Assembly (NCBI RefSeq): GCF_033242265.1
Contig: NZ_BTFW01000001.1
Coordinates: 806,001 to 870,000, forward strand
Reading direction: 5' to 3'
Length of the DNA stretch: 64,000 nt
Source of the DNA: Novosphingobium sp. IK01
GTDB lineage: Bacteria > Pseudomonadota > Alphaproteobacteria > Sphingomonadales > Sphingomonadaceae
In this document: positions 32,520 to 42,221 of the stretch, one piece after another
Layout: the number at the start of each line of letters is the position of its first letter
How positions within the stretch are numbered: position 1 is the stretch's first letter
Translations under genes and position numbers: made by a program
Notes under the pieces: model-generated
The model's database searches: none
What the model was told of the DNA's origin: nothing
What the model saw: the letters and a program-made list of their open reading frames with translations, nothing else

Positions 32520-35500
32520 GGACAAGGTCTCCCTTGGTGGGAACCGGCGCGTCCGGGGCATGTGCGGCATCCCGGCGGTGGTTGCGATGGACGATGGAGA
32601 AGACCACGGGCACGAAGACCAGCGTGGCGAAAGTGGCACAGATCAGGCCGCCGATCACGGCGCGGCCCAGCGGGGCGTTCTGTTCGCCGCCCTCGCCAAG
32701 GCCCAGGGCCATGGGCCCCATGCCGATGATCATGGCAAGGGCCGTCATCAGCACCGGACGGAAACGGGTGGAGCCCGCCTCGATCGCCGCTGCCGTGGCA
32801 TTGCCCAGCTCGGCCAGCTTTTCACGGGCAAAGCTGATCACCAGCACCGAGTTGGCCGTGGCCACGCCCATGCACATGATGGCCCCGGTCAAGGCTGGCA
32901 CGGACAGCGGCGTATGGGTGGCAAACAGCGTCCAGACGATCCCGGCCAGCGCGGCCGGCAGCGCCGAGATGATCACCGCCGGGTCGGTCCAGCTCTGGAA
33001 GTTGACGACGATCAGCAGGTAGATCAGCACGATGGCGCCAACCAGCCCGAGGATGAGGCCGGTGAAGGCCGCATTCATGGTCTGGACCTGGCCGCGGATG
33101 ATCACGCTCGATCCCTTGGGCAGCTGGGCCTTGGTATCGTCGAGAACCTTCTGCACCTGCCCGGCCACCGCGCCAAGGTCGCGCCCCTGGATCGTGGCAT
33201 AGACGTCGAACGCGGGGCGCACTGCATAGTGCGTGATCAGGGCCGCCGTCGGCGTCCGGTGCATCGTGCCCAGCGCCCCCAGAAGCTGAACGCTGTTCGG
33301 GCTCGACGAGGTGATCGGCAGCGTTTGCAGCGCATTGACCGAATCCGTGCGATATTGCGGGGTCTGCACCACGATCGGATAGGACACCCCGTTCTTCGGG
33401 TTGAGCCAGAACGTCGGCGCGACCTGCGAACTGCCGGCCAGATTGACCGAAAGGCTGCGGGTCACGTCGTTTTCGGTCACGCCAAGGCGGTCGGCCTGGG
33501 CGCGGTCGATGTCGAAGTTGAGCTGGGGCGAATTGCTGGCCTGTTGCAGACGCACGTCGGCAATGCCGCCAATGTGCTGCATGCGGCCAGCCACCAGCCG
33601 GGCATAGGCCTCGTTGTCCTTCACATTGGCGCCGGTGATCGTCACGTCGATCGGGGCAGGCGCACCGAAGTTGAGGATCTGGCTGATGATGTCGGCAGGC
33701 AGGAACGAGAAGGTCGTGCCGGGGAACAGGCGCGGCAGCTTCTCGCGCAGCGCGCGGACATAGCCCTCGGTCGGACGATGGTCCTCGCCCAGCGTGACCA
33801 GAATGTCGCCATCCTGCGCGCCGATGCCACCACTGTTCATGTAGGCCGTGTTGATGCCCGAGGACGACAGGCCGATGTTGTCGACAATCGAGACCAGCTG
33901 GTCATGGGGCACCTCGCGGCGGATTTCGTCCTCGACCTTGTCGAACAGGGCCGCAGTCTCTTCCAGACGCGTGCCGACCGGCGCGCGCACATGAAGGCTG
34001 ATCTGCCCGGAGTCGATGCTCGGGAAGAAATTGCGCCCCAGAAACGGCACCAGTGCCAGCGACAACAGGACCACCGCGAGGAAGCCGGGCACGAAGACCC
34101 GGCGCCGCGCGAGGGCAAAGCGCAAGGCGCCGACATACCAGGTGCGGATCGCCTCGAAGCGGGTCTCGAAACCGTGCTGGAACGCGCGCAACCCATGGAC
34201 GATGCGGTTCCCGCCCGGATTGGCCCCGGCCAGCGCATCGTGGCTGACCATGGTCTGGGCGTCATGGCCCGAACCATGGGCGCGCAGCAGGAAATTGCTC
34301 ATCGTGGGCACCAGCGTGCGCGAGAGCACGAAGCTGGCGATCATCGCGAAGACGACCGACTTGGCCATCGGCGCGAACAGGAAGCCCGCCACGCCCGGCA
34401 GGAAGAACATCGGCACGAAGGCGATGCAGATGCACAGCAGCGAGACGAAAGCCGGGCCGACGATCTGCTGTGCCCCGTCGAGGATCGACTCAGCCACGCC
34501 CTTGCCCTGTTCGAGGTGCCAGTTGATGTTCTCGATGGTCACCGTCGCGTCGTCGACGAGGATGCCCACCGCCAGCGCCAGGCCGCCCAGCGTCATGATG
34601 TTGAGCGTCTCGCCCGACAGCGCGAGGCCCGCCACCGCCGCCAGAATGGCCAGCGGGATCGAGGTCGCGATGATCACCGTCGAGCGCCACGAGCCCAGGA
34701 ACAGGAGGATCATCAGGCTGGTGAGGGCCGCCGCCATCACGCCTTCGCGCACCACCCCGGAAATCGCCGCCTTCACGAACAGCGACTGGTCGGAGAGCAA
34801 CTGGATCTTCAGGTCGGCGGGCAGCGTCTCGCGCAGCTTGGGCAGCAGCGCCTTGACGTTCTCGACGATGTCCACCGTCGAGGCCGAGCCCGCCTTGAGG
34901 ATCGTCATGAGCACCGCGCGGCCCCCGTCGACGCGCACTTCGTTGACCTGCGGGGGCGAACCGTCGTGAACATGGGCAACGTCGCCGATGGTCACGGTGG
35001 TGCCGTCGGTCGTGCGGATCGGCAGCGCGTTGAGGGTGTCGATCACCTGCGGGCTGTTGTTGAGGCGGATCTGGTACTCGTACTCGCCGATCTTGGTGGT
35101 CCCGGCTGGCACGATCTGGTTTTGCGCGGCGAGCGCGGCGCCCACGTCAGCCGCCGAAAGGTGGCGCTGCAACAGGGCGGCGGGGTCGAGGTCGATCTGG
35201 ATCTGGCGTTCACGCCCGCCATAGGGCGAAGGCACGGCCGCGCCCTGCACGGTCGCCAGCTGCGGGCGGATCGAGTTCTGGCCAAGGTCGTAGATCGCCT
35301 GTTCCGACAGGCTCCCCGACGAGAGCGCCATTTGCAGGATCGGCACCGTCGAAGCCGAATAGTTGAGGATCAGCGGCGGGGTCATGCCCGGCGGCATCTG
35401 CTTGAGCACCGTCTGCGAAACCGAAGTCACCTGCGCGGTGGCCGTGCGGATGTCGACGCCGGGGCGGAAGAAGATCTTGACCACGCCTACGCCGTTCATC

Positions 35501-35757
35501 GACTGGCTTTCGATATGGTCGATGTCGTTGACGGTCGAAGTGAGCGAACGCTCGTAGTAATAGACCACACGGCCCGACATGTCCTGGGGCGAAAGGCCCT
35601 TGTACTGCCAGACCGCCGCGATCACGGGGATGCGGATGTCCGGGAAAATATCGGTCGGGGTGCGTATCCAGGCAATCGAGCCCGAAAGCACGATCAGGAT
35701 GGCTAGGACGACGAAGGTATAGGGCTTGCCGAGGGCAAGCTTGACCAGTTGCAGCAT
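32509..35757 (-). CDS. RND-family multidrug/heavy-metal-type efflux pump, inner-membrane subunit
   Basis: A 1082-residue AcrB/MdtF-superfamily transporter with a duplicated plan: helix 1 near residues 14-32, large periplasmic loops, and two six-helix bundles. 'RTPTDIFPDIRIPVIAAVWQ' is the usual N-terminal periplasmic block. 'LALAVGILVDDATVTIENIN' holds the Asp pair of the proton relay on helix 4. It exports drugs, solvents or other small molecules by proton antiport; the substrate is not predictable. ATG 35757 ('MLQLVKLALGKPYTF') fits the family; the frame extends 36 residues further upstream without similarity. It forms an operon with the adaptor and channel, downstream of a two-component system on the same strand. 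Confidence 0.94.
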   Translation of the reverse strand: MLQLVKLALGKPYTFVVLAILIVLSGSIAWIRTPTDIFPDIRIPVIAAVWQYKGLSPQDMSGRVVYYYERSLTSTVNDIDHIESQSMNGVGVVKIFFRPGVDIRTATAQVTSVSQTVLKQMPPGMTPPLILNYSASTVPILQMALSSGSLSEQAIYDLGQNSIRPQLATVQGAAVPSPYGGRERQIQIDLDPAALLQRHLSAADVGAALAAQNQIVPAGTTKIGEYEYQIRLNNSPQVIDTLNALPIRTTDGTTVTIGDVAHVHDGSPPQVNEVRVDGGRAVLMTILKAGSASTVDIVENVKALLPKLRETLPADLKIQLLSDQSLFVKAAISGVVREGVMAAALTSLMILLFLGSWRSTVIIATSIPLAILAAVAGLALSGETLNIMTLGGLALAVGILVDDATVTIENINWHLEQGKGVAESILDGAQQIVGPAFVSLLCICIAFVPMFFLPGVAGFLFAPMAKSVVFAMIASFVLSRTLVPTMSNFLLRAHGSGHDAQTMVSHDALAGANPGGNRIVHGLRAFQHGFETRFEAIRTWYVGALRFALARRRVFVPGFLAVVLLSLALVPFLGRNFFPSIDSGQISLHVRAPVGTRLEETAALFDKVEDEIRREVPHDQLVSIVDNIGLSSSGINTAYMNSGGIGAQDGDILVTLGEDHRPTEGYVRALREKLPRLFPGTTFSFLPADIISQILNFGAPAPIDVTITGANVKDNEAYARLVAGRMQHIGGIADVRLQQASNSPQLNFDIDRAQADRLGVTENDVTRSLSVNLAGSSQVAPTFWLNPKNGVSYPIVVQTPQYRTDSVNALQTLPITSSSPNSVQLLGALGTMHRTPTAALITHYAVRPAFDVYATIQGRDLGAVAGQVQKVLDDTKAQLPKGSSVIIRGQVQTMNAAFTGLILGLVGAIVLIYLLIVVNFQSWTDPAVIISALPAALAGIVWTLFATHTPLSVPALTGAIMCMGVATANSVLVISFAREKLAELGNATAAAIEAGSTRFRPVLMTALAMIIGMGPMALGLGEGGEQNAPLGRAVIGGLICATFATLVFVPVVFSIVHRNHRRDAAHAPDAPVPTKGDLVHAE

Positions 35758-35979
35758 GGCGTTCCCATGGGGTTTGGCCTGCTCCGCAGCCCGCTCGTCC
35801 ATGCAATCCCGTGAAGGAGCAGAACGAGGGATACGCGACACAGGCGCCAGAAACGACGGCCTCACCCGGAAAGGGCGATGCCTACCCCTTGCTCATGAAC
35901 GACCATGCCGCACCGCACCAATGAAATGAATTTCACATGGCCGGGCCTTCCCATGTATCCGACCCGCGCGGGCTCCCGG

Positions 35980-37407
35980 TCAAAGGGCGCCATCAGCCCC
36001 CTTGCCACCGAAGGCCCGCGCATGAAGCCGCGCGGCCAGCCCGCCAGACCGGCCCGCGTCCCCATCCCCCCCCGCCACCGGACGGGACGCGGCCAATTCG
36101 AGCGTATACTGGTGCAAGTGGGCAATCGCGGCCACCACGCTGAGCCCCAGCCCCGAACCGGGCACCGCCGGAGAGGCCGCCCCACGGTCGAACCGGCGCA
36201 CCACCGCCTCGACCTGCTCGGGCGGGATGCCGGGCCCGTCGTCGCGCACCTCGATCACCACATCCCCTTCGCGTTCCGCCTCGCCGCAGATCACCGAGAC
36301 GACCACATCCCCGCCCGCCGGGCTGAACTTGATCGCATTGTCGACCAGATTGCTCAACGCCTCGACCATCAACTGGGCATCGCAGAACAGCACGGCGTGC
36401 ATCACCGTTCCCGACAGCAGGCGCACCCCCTGTTCCTCGGCCAGCGGAGCATAGAGATCGATCACCACATCGACGAGCCCGTCGATCCCGACCGCGCCAA
36501 AGCCCTGCCTGCGATGCCCGGCTTCCAGTTCGGAAATCCGCAGGAGCGCGGCAAAGCGGGCCAGCACGGTGTCGAGCCCATCCATCGCCGCCTCGATCCG
36601 GCTGGTCCCGGCAGGCGGCATATCGGGCGCGCGGGCAGCGCGGTAGAGCTGGTTGCGCACGCGGGTGAGCGGGGTGCGCAAGTCGTGGGCAATCGCATCG
36701 GTGACCGACTTGACCTGCTCCATCGAGCCCTCGACTTCGCCGATCATGTGGTTGACCGTCTCGGCAAAGAGGTCGAGCTCGTCGCCGCGCCCCTCGATCG
36801 GCATGCGTGCATCGAGTCGTCCGCCCGCGATCTCGGCGGCCACCCGCTGCAAGCGGTCCACCCGGCGCAAGGGCCCCAGGCTCAGCGCCAGCCCCGTCAG
36901 CAGCAGCAGCGGAACCACCACGAACCCTGTCACCAGCAGCATGAGCAGCACATGGTCGCGCAAGGCAGGCAGCAGGCTGATGTCGCGCCCGACGATGATC
37001 ACCCTCCCGTCGGGCTGGCGCTTGGCCAGAATGCGCAAAGGCGCCCTGACATCGGCACCGGTGTCGCGATAATAGGGCGTGCCGATCGCTTCGGGCGGGC
37101 TCGCCCCCAGATCCCCGGCCAGCCAGCGCCCCCCGGCCGAGAGCAGCCCGTAATGGCCGAACCGGCTTCCGCTGCCCACCGACCGCTCGATGACCTCCGG
37201 CAGATTGGCTGGCGGCACTTCTTCGAGATGGGCCATCTCGCTGCGCAGGATCTGGTCGACGCGCACGTCCAGATCGTTGGCCGTCAGGCTGTAGACCAGC
37301 AGCAAGGCCAGCAGCACCCCCATGACCCCGGCCATGCCGAACATCACCGTCAGGCGGAACGTGCTGGTCTTGCTGACCGCCGAAAGACGGGGCCAGCCCC
37401 TAGGCAC
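35980..37407 (-). CDS. Sensor histidine kinase of the second two-component system
   Basis: A 475-residue kinase. Helix 1 is near residues 18-42, a periplasmic sensor has about 110 residues, and helix 2 ('LLMLLVTGFVVVPLLLLTGL') leads to a HAMP domain ('PLRRVDRLQRVAAEIAGG'). The phosphorylated His lies in 'AIAHDLRTPLTRVRNQL'. The ATPase domain has 'NLVDNAIKFSP', 'DDGPGIP' and 'GSGLGLSVVAAIAHLH'. It follows its response regulator by 8 bp and lies 222 bp upstream of the RND pump on the same strand. Sensing of a pump substrate or envelope stress and control of the pump is the natural reading, though unproven. Confidence 0.92.
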   Translation of the reverse strand: MPRGWPRLSAVSKTSTFRLTVMFGMAGVMGVLLALLLVYSLTANDLDVRVDQILRSEMAHLEEVPPANLPEVIERSVGSGSRFGHYGLLSAGGRWLAGDLGASPPEAIGTPYYRDTGADVRAPLRILAKRQPDGRVIIVGRDISLLPALRDHVLLMLLVTGFVVVPLLLLTGLALSLGPLRRVDRLQRVAAEIAGGRLDARMPIEGRGDELDLFAETVNHMIGEVEGSMEQVKSVTDAIAHDLRTPLTRVRNQLYRAARAPDMPPAGTSRIEAAMDGLDTVLARFAALLRISELEAGHRRQGFGAVGIDGLVDVVIDLYAPLAEEQGVRLLSGTVMHAVLFCDAQLMVEALSNLVDNAIKFSPAGGDVVVSVICGEAEREGDVVIEVRDDGPGIPPEQVEAVVRRFDRGAASPAVPGSGLGLSVVAAIAHLHQYTLELAASRPVAGGDGDAGRSGGLAARLHARAFGGKGADGAL

Positions 37408-37415
37408 GCTGGTTC

Positions 37416-38099
37416 CTAGCTGCCATCGAAACGATACCCTTCGCCCTTGACCGTCTCGATCAGCGACGAGCGGCCCGGCACGATGTCGATCTTCTTGCGC
37501 AGGCGCGCGATATGGACCGCGATCAGGTTGGCCCCCGGATCGAAATAATAGCCCCAGACCCGCTCGAAGATGATCTGCCGGGGCATCGTTTCCCCGGCAT
37601 TGCGCACGAGAAATTCGAGCAGGCGGAATTCCATGTGCAACAGTCGCACCGGCGTCCCGTCCACGCGGACCTCGCGCGCGATCAGGTCGATCTCGACGGG
37701 CCCGGCCACCAGCAGGGCCGTTGCCGCGCTCATCTGCCGCTGGCGCCGCAACAGGACTTCCACCCGCATCGCCATCTCGTCGGGCGCGAAAGGCTTGATC
37801 AGATAATCGTCGCCGCCCGCTCGCAGGCCCGCGATCCGCTCGTCGACATCGCCCAGCGCACTGATCATCAGCACCGGCAGGGCCAGCCCCGCCGCCCGCA
37901 ACCGGGCCACGACCGAAAGGCCGTCAAGGCCGGGCAGCATGCGGTCGAGCGTCACCGCATCGAACGGCTCGCGCAAGGCCATCTCGACCCCGGCAGCCCC
38001 GTCCCCGGCCGAGCGCACCTCGTGGCCGTGCCCGGTCAGTTCGGTCACGATTTCGGCGGCGGTATCGGGATCGTCCTCGATGACAAGAATACGGGCCAT
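37416..38099 (-). CDS. OmpR-family response regulator of the RND locus
   Basis: A 227-residue regulator. The receiver has 'VIEDDPD' (6-12), Asp52 in 'VTLDRMLPGLDG', and Lys in 'DDYLIKPF'. The winged-helix domain ends 'LIAVHIARLRKKIDIV' then 'ETVKGEGYRFDGS', giving the helix and wing of the DNA-binding unit. ATG 38099 matches the family N-terminus; the upstream extension overlaps the promoter. Gene order regulator, kinase, RND pump, adaptor, channel on one strand suggests a self-contained efflux regulon. Confidence 0.93.
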   Translation of the reverse strand: MARILVIEDDPDTAAEIVTELTGHGHEVRSAGDGAAGVEMALREPFDAVTLDRMLPGLDGLSVVARLRAAGLALPVLMISALGDVDERIAGLRAGGDDYLIKPFAPDEMAMRVEVLLRRQRQMSAATALLVAGPVEIDLIAREVRVDGTPVRLLHMEFRLLEFLVRNAGETMPRQIIFERVWGYYFDPGANLIAVHIARLRKKIDIVPGRSSLIETVKGEGYRFDGS

Positions 38100-38222
38100 G
38101 CCCCGCTTCCTACCCCCGAACACGACCGCTGGCCAGACCACCGGCACCGGACATGCCAAGCCATATATCATCATGCACAGCACGCTGGCCTTCCCGCGCA
38201 TGAGCGCCTAGGAGATCCCGCC

Positions 38223-38663
38223 ATGACCCAAGAAGCATCCGATCCTGCAACCCCCACCCCCTACGACCTGCTGGGCGGCGAAGCCATGGTGCGCGCGGTG
38301 TGCGCGCGTTTCTACGCGCTCATGGACGAATTGCCCGAAGCGGCAGCCTGCCGCGCGGTCCATCCTCCCTCGCTCGTCAACGCCGAGCGCAAGCTCTATG
38401 AATATCTGACCGGCTGGCTGGGCGGCCCGCCGCTCTACACCAGCCAGTATGGCCATCCGCGCCTGCGCATGCGCCATTTCATGGCGCCCATCGGCGCAGA
38501 CGAGATCGAGGGCTGGCTGGCCTGCTTCCACCGCGCCTGGGGCGAACTGGTGCCCGCTTCGCCGCTGTCGGCCAGCATCCTCGAGAAAGTCGATGCGCTC
38601 GGCTGGCACATGGCCAACAAGCCCGACACGCAAAGGCCCGAAGAAACCCAGGCCAGCGCCTGA
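38223..38663 (+). CDS. Group 2 truncated haemoglobin
   Basis: A 146-residue globin of the trHbO type. The N-terminal 'YDLLGGEAMVRAVCARFYAL' and the segment 'YLTGWLGGPPLYTSQYGHPR' followed by 'LRMRHFMAPIG' (proximal His in MRHF) are diagnostic. It binds oxygen, CO or NO at heme in the cytosol. Group 2 globins are linked to NO or peroxide detoxification or oxygen handling. A strong ribosome site (aggag, 38210-38214) precedes ATG 38223. It is divergent from the response regulator gene, with about 120 bp between, and ends in a classic terminator, so it is probably a single-gene unit. Confidence 0.94.
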   Translation: MTQEASDPATPTPYDLLGGEAMVRAVCARFYALMDELPEAAACRAVHPPSLVNAERKLYEYLTGWLGGPPLYTSQYGHPRLRMRHFMAPIGADEIEGWLACFHRAWGELVPASPLSASILEKVDALGWHMANKPDTQRPEETQASA

Positions 38664-38689
38664 CCCGTTCATGCCCGGCTACCGGGTCC

Positions 38690-38716
38690 GGGGGCGCTTG
38701 CGCGCCCCCTTTTTTT
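38690..38716 (+). terminator. Rho-independent terminator of the globin gene
   Basis: Perfect 8-bp GC stem GGGGGCGC (38690-38697) and GCGCCCCC (38702-38709), loop TTGC, followed by seven T residues (38710-38716). This is the clearest intrinsic terminator in the window. The aminotransferase gene converges from the right at 38748. Confidence 0.92.
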
Positions 38717-38747
38717 CTGGTCCCCGAGACTCAGCGCCTCGCGAAAC

Positions 38748-39914
38748 TCAGGCCCGCAAGATCGGGTCCACCGCTGCGCAAAAACGCTGCATCTCGGCGG
38801 GCGAGCCGATGGTGATCCGCGACATCGTCGGCCAGATCGTCCAGGACCGCCCGATGACGACCCCGCGCGCCTCGAACGCCGCCTTGATCGGGGCTGCCGG
38901 GCGCCCCCAGTCGACCATCAGCATGTTGGCCTCGCTCGGCAGGACCTTGAACCCGCGCCCGCGCAAAAACTCCGCCGTCGTTGCCCGCGTGCGCGCGGTG
39001 AGCGTGCGGCGCGCGGCGATCAGGTCCGGGCGCTTGAGGCTCGCCGTCGCGCAGACCAGCGCGGGCACCGGCAGCTGCCCCATCAGGACATGCCCGTCGG
39101 CCATCATCAGCTTTTCGAGCAGTTCAGGCCGCCCGATGGAAAGCCCCATGCGCATCCCCGCCATGCCGAAGATCTTCGAGAACGTGCGCAAGATCACCAC
39201 ATCGGCGCCCGAGCGCACGAAATCCATGCCCGACTCGGCTTCCGAGAAGTGCAGGTAGGCCTCGTCGAGAAGCACGATCGAACCGGCCGGCTTGTTGGCC
39301 AGCAACCAGGCGATGTCTTCCTTCGGGGTCAGCGAACCGGTCGGATTGTTGGGGTTGCAGATGTAGAACAGCCCGGCTTTCGGATTGGCCGCGACCATCG
39401 CGCGCACATCGTGCGCCTGGTCGGACGCACGCAGCGGCACCTTGACCAGCGGCACCCCCATATATTCTGCCGTCGTCCACGCGACCTCGAAGGTCGGATT
39501 GGCGGTCACCAGCCCGCGCTCGGGGCTGCACATCCCCAGGACGGAGCGTACCAGCGGGCTGGTCGACCCGGCCCAGGGCACGACATGGTCGACCGGCACC
39601 TTCTCCATCGAGGCCACGAGCTTGATGAGGGCATCGCACTCGCCATCGGGATCGTAATAATTGCAATGGGGCGTCACCTCCCGCACCGCAGCAACCGCAT
39701 CGGGGACCGGCCCCTCCCAGTATTCGTTGCTGCCAATCCGCGCCATGCCCGGCGCGCCCCGGCTCGGGAGCGCCACCGGCGCTGCAAGCGCCCGCTCGCC
39801 CATGGCCAGGCTGCCGCCCAGCAAGGCAGCCATCTGGAACATCCGCCGACGGTCGAGCGCCAGCCCCCCGGAAGCTTCGGAAGAGACAGATTCGGACCCG
39901 ACGTAATCAGCCAT
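38748..39914 (-). CDS. Tat-exported PLP-dependent aminotransferase (HisC-like, class I/II)
   Basis: A 388-residue fold-type I aminotransferase. Motifs are 'ICNPNNPTGSLTP', 'VLLDEAYLHF' (Asp binding the pyridine nitrogen) and 'LRTFSKIFGMAGMRMG' (Lys forming the PLP aldimine). The sequence is nearest to histidinol-phosphate aminotransferases. Unusually, the N-terminus has a twin-arginine signal: 'DRRRMFQMAALLGGSLAMG' (21-39) with a cleavage-like 'ALAA' near residue 44. The Tat route fits a cofactor-loaded enzyme folded before export. The periplasmic substrate is unknown. ATG 39914 is used; the few upstream residues do not affect the signal. Confidence 0.88.
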   Translation of the reverse strand: MADYVGSESVSSEASGGLALDRRRMFQMAALLGGSLAMGERALAAPVALPSRGAPGMARIGSNEYWEGPVPDAVAAVREVTPHCNYYDPDGECDALIKLVASMEKVPVDHVVPWAGSTSPLVRSVLGMCSPERGLVTANPTFEVAWTTAEYMGVPLVKVPLRASDQAHDVRAMVAANPKAGLFYICNPNNPTGSLTPKEDIAWLLANKPAGSIVLLDEAYLHFSEAESGMDFVRSGADVVILRTFSKIFGMAGMRMGLSIGRPELLEKLMMADGHVLMGQLPVPALVCATASLKRPDLIAARRTLTARTRATTAEFLRGRGFKVLPSEANMLMVDWGRPAAPIKAAFEARGVVIGRSWTIWPTMSRITIGSPAEMQRFCAAVDPILRA

Positions 39915-40052
39915 GGCGCACATTCCTCCACTGCAACAATGCAATGGGAAACAAGGTGTAACGACTTGCGACGGCGGTCAACCCAGTCCTTGTGCAGTGC
40001 GGCAAAATACCCGGCGTGACAGGATACCTGCCAGCGCCTAGGAACACTGTCC

Positions 40053-40829
40053 ATGACCCAAACCACCCCCGCACTCGCCCGCCTGCTGGCGATCATGGCC
40101 CGCCTGCGCGATCCGCAAGGCGGTTGCGAATGGGATCTGGCGCAAAGCTTCGCGACGATCGCCCCCTACACGATCGAGGAAGCCTACGAAGTGGCCGACG
40201 CCATCGCCCGCAACGACATCGCCGACTTGCGCGAGGAACTGGGCGACCTGCTCCTGCAAGTCGTCTTCCACAGCCGGATCGCGCAGGAAGCAGGCCATTT
40301 CGACTTCGACGCCGTGGCCGCGGCCATCGCCGACAAGATGGAGGCCCGCCACCCCCATATTTTCGCCGCGCAAGACGACACTGGTCAATCCCGGCAGGAC
40401 CGCTGGGAAAATGCCAAGGAGGCCGAACGCGCGGCCAAGGGCGCGCAAAGCGCGCTCGATGGCGTCGCCCTCGCGCTGCCCGCGCTCATGCGCGCCGAAA
40501 AGCTGCAAAAGCGCGCCGCCCGCGTCGGCTTCGACTGGCCCGACACATCAGGCCCGCGCGCCAAGGTGATCGAGGAACTCGACGAACTGGCCGCCGCGGC
40601 CACCCCTGAGGAAAAGCTCGACGAAGCCGGAGACCTGCTCTTCGCCGCCGTCAACCTCGCCCGTGCGCATGGTGTCGCCCCCGAAGAAGCCCTCCGCCAC
40701 GCCAACGCCAAATTCGAACGCCGCTTCCGCGGAATGGAGGCCCTGGCCCAGGGCACGTTCCCCACGCTCGACCTCGAAGCGCAGGAAGCCCTCTGGCAAG
40801 CGGTCAAAGCCACCGAACGGCAAGCCTGA
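40053..40829 (+). CDS. mazG: Nucleoside triphosphate pyrophosphohydrolase MazG
   Basis: A 258-residue protein with two MazG helical domains, as in E. coli MazG (263 residues). It removes pyrophosphate from (d)NTPs, cleaning abnormal nucleotides and lowering ppGpp indirectly. The first domain begins 'LRDPQGGCEWDLAQSF' and has the metal-binding Glu pattern 'TIEEAYEVADAI' with 'REELGDLLLQVVFH'. The second has 'VIEELDELAAA' and 'DEAGDLLFAAVNLAR', where ExxE and ExxD positions bind magnesium. It is divergent from the Tat aminotransferase. It converges on hflX with a shared hairpin. Confidence 0.95.
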   Translation: MTQTTPALARLLAIMARLRDPQGGCEWDLAQSFATIAPYTIEEAYEVADAIARNDIADLREELGDLLLQVVFHSRIAQEAGHFDFDAVAAAIADKMEARHPHIFAAQDDTGQSRQDRWENAKEAERAAKGAQSALDGVALALPALMRAEKLQKRAARVGFDWPDTSGPRAKVIEELDELAAAATPEEKLDEAGDLLFAAVNLARAHGVAPEEALRHANAKFERRFRGMEALAQGTFPTLDLEAQEALWQAVKATERQA

Positions 40830-40842
40830 CACCAAAGCAAAA

Positions 40843-40866
40843 GGCCCCGGACTGAAATCCGGGGCC
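40843..40866 (-). terminator. Hairpin terminator downstream of hflX
   Basis: Perfect 9-bp stem GGCCCCGGA / TCCGGGGCC with a 6-nt loop, between convergent mazG and hflX. Read on the minus strand it is followed by TTTTGCTTTGG, a fair T-tract, so it most likely ends the dusB-to-hflX transcript. It may also stop mazG readthrough. Confidence 0.75.
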
Positions 40867-40883
40867 CACTCGCTGCCTGCCCC

Positions 40884-42221
40884 TCAAAGCCGGGTAAACC
40901 GCCCCAGATCGGCCGGGCTCATGCGCACCGACACCCGCAAGGCATTTTCGCCCTCGATCGGCTGCTCGCCCAGAACCTCGCCATGGGCATGAAGCCACGC
41001 AAGGCGCTGCCCGTCGGCCATCGGCACAGTCAGTTCGAGCACTTGCGCGCCCCCGGTCAGAATATCGCTGAGCACCTCAAGCAGGGCATCCGTGCCCTCG
41101 CCGGTCATCGCCGAAATCGGCACGACGCGGTTTTCCGGCACGCCATGGGCGATGATGTCGGCACGCAAGGCCTTGTCCTCGTCGCTCAGCAAGTCCCACT
41201 TGTTCCACGCCTCGATGATCGGAACCGAGGCCCCTTCCTCGCCAATCACGCCAAGGTCGGCGAGGATTTCCTCGACTTCGGCTTTCTGCTGAGCGGTCGC
41301 GGGGTTGGAAATGTCGCGGACATGGACGATCACGTCGGCCGCCGTCACTTCTTCGAGCGTCGCACGGAAAGCCGCGACGAGCTGGGTCGGCAGGTCGGAA
41401 ATGAAGCCCACCGTGTCCGACAGGATCGCCTTTTCGACACCGGGCAGGCGGATCGCGCGCATCGTCGGGTCGAGCGTGGCAAACAGCAGGTCCTGCGCCA
41501 TCACATCCGCCCCGGTCAGGCGGTTGAACAGCGTCGACTTGCCCGCATTGGTATAGCCGACAAGGGCGATAATCGGCCAGGGCGCGCGCTGACGCCGCTC
41601 GCGATGCAGACCGCGGGTGCGACGAACCTGTTCGAGTTCGCGGCGCAGGCGCCCCATGCGGTTGCGGATCATCCGCCGGTCGGCCTCAATCTGGGTCTCG
41701 CCGGGGCCGCCCAGGAACCCGAACCCGCCGCGCTGGCGTTCAAGGTGGGTCCACGAGCGGACCAGTCGCCCGGCCTGATAGTCGAGATGCGCCAGTTCGA
41801 CCTGCAAGCGCCCTTCGGCGGTCGCCGCGCGCTCGCCAAAGATTTCGAGGATCAACCCGGTGCGGTCGATCACCTTGCGCTTGAGCTTGTCTTCGAGGTT
41901 GCGCTGCTGGATCGCCGAAAGCGACCCGTCGACGATGACCAGTTCGGCCTCGTTCTGGGCGATGGAGATCGCCAGACGCTCGACCTGCCCTTCACCGAAC
42001 AGCGTGCCGGGGCGCACCGCGCGAATGGGAACGATGAAGGCATCGACGACCTCGATGCCGATGGCGCGGGCCAGCCCTTGCCCTTCTTCCAGACGCGCCT
42101 CGGCGTCTTCGCCAAGGCCACCGCGCTGGCGAATGTCGGGCAGGACGACGATGGCCCGTGCGCCACGGGTGACCTCGCCTTCGAGATCACCCGCGTTGCG
42201 ACCAAATTCAAACGTGCTCAG
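40884..42221 (-). CDS. hflX: Ribosome-associated GTPase HflX, probably starting at CTG
   Basis: A GTPase of about 445 residues that binds and splits stalled 70S ribosomes. The HflX N-domain includes '[20 protein letters not shown]'. The G domain has G1 '[13 protein letters not shown]', G3 'DTVGF' and G4 'NKWD'. No ATG, GTG or TTG exists in frame before GTG 42017. That codon would delete about 68 residues of conserved N-domain, visible in the upstream frame as '[17 protein letters not shown]' and '[20 protein letters not shown]'. The only sensible start is CTG 42221, which overlaps the hfq TGA as CTGA. So the gene is complete if CTG initiates. Confidence 0.9.
   Translation of the reverse strand: MSTFEFGRNAGDLEGEVTRGARAIVVLPDIRQRGGLGEDAEARLEEGQGLARAIGIEVVDAFIVPIRAVRPGTLFGEGQVERLAISIAQNEAELVIVDGSLSAIQQRNLEDKLKRKVIDRTGLILEIFGERAATAEGRLQVELAHLDYQAGRLVRSWTHLERQRGGFGFLGGPGETQIEADRRMIRNRMGRLRRELEQVRRTRGLHRERRQRAPWPIIALVGYTNAGKSTLFNRLTGADVMAQDLLFATLDPTMRAIRLPGVEKAILSDTVGFISDLPTQLVAAFRATLEEVTAADVIVHVRDISNPATAQQKAEVEEILADLGVIGEEGASVPIIEAWNKWDLLSDEDKALRADIIAHGVPENRVVPISAMTGEGTDALLEVLSDILTGGAQVLELTVPMADGQRLAWLHAHGEVLGEQPIEGENALRVSVRMSPADLGRFTRL

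Noticed and set aside
32473..35706. 1077-residue open frame antisense to the RND pump gene
   Set aside because: Same kind of shadow: compositionally biased (Asp, His, Arg, Gln) with no motif, fully inside a complete RND transporter gene.
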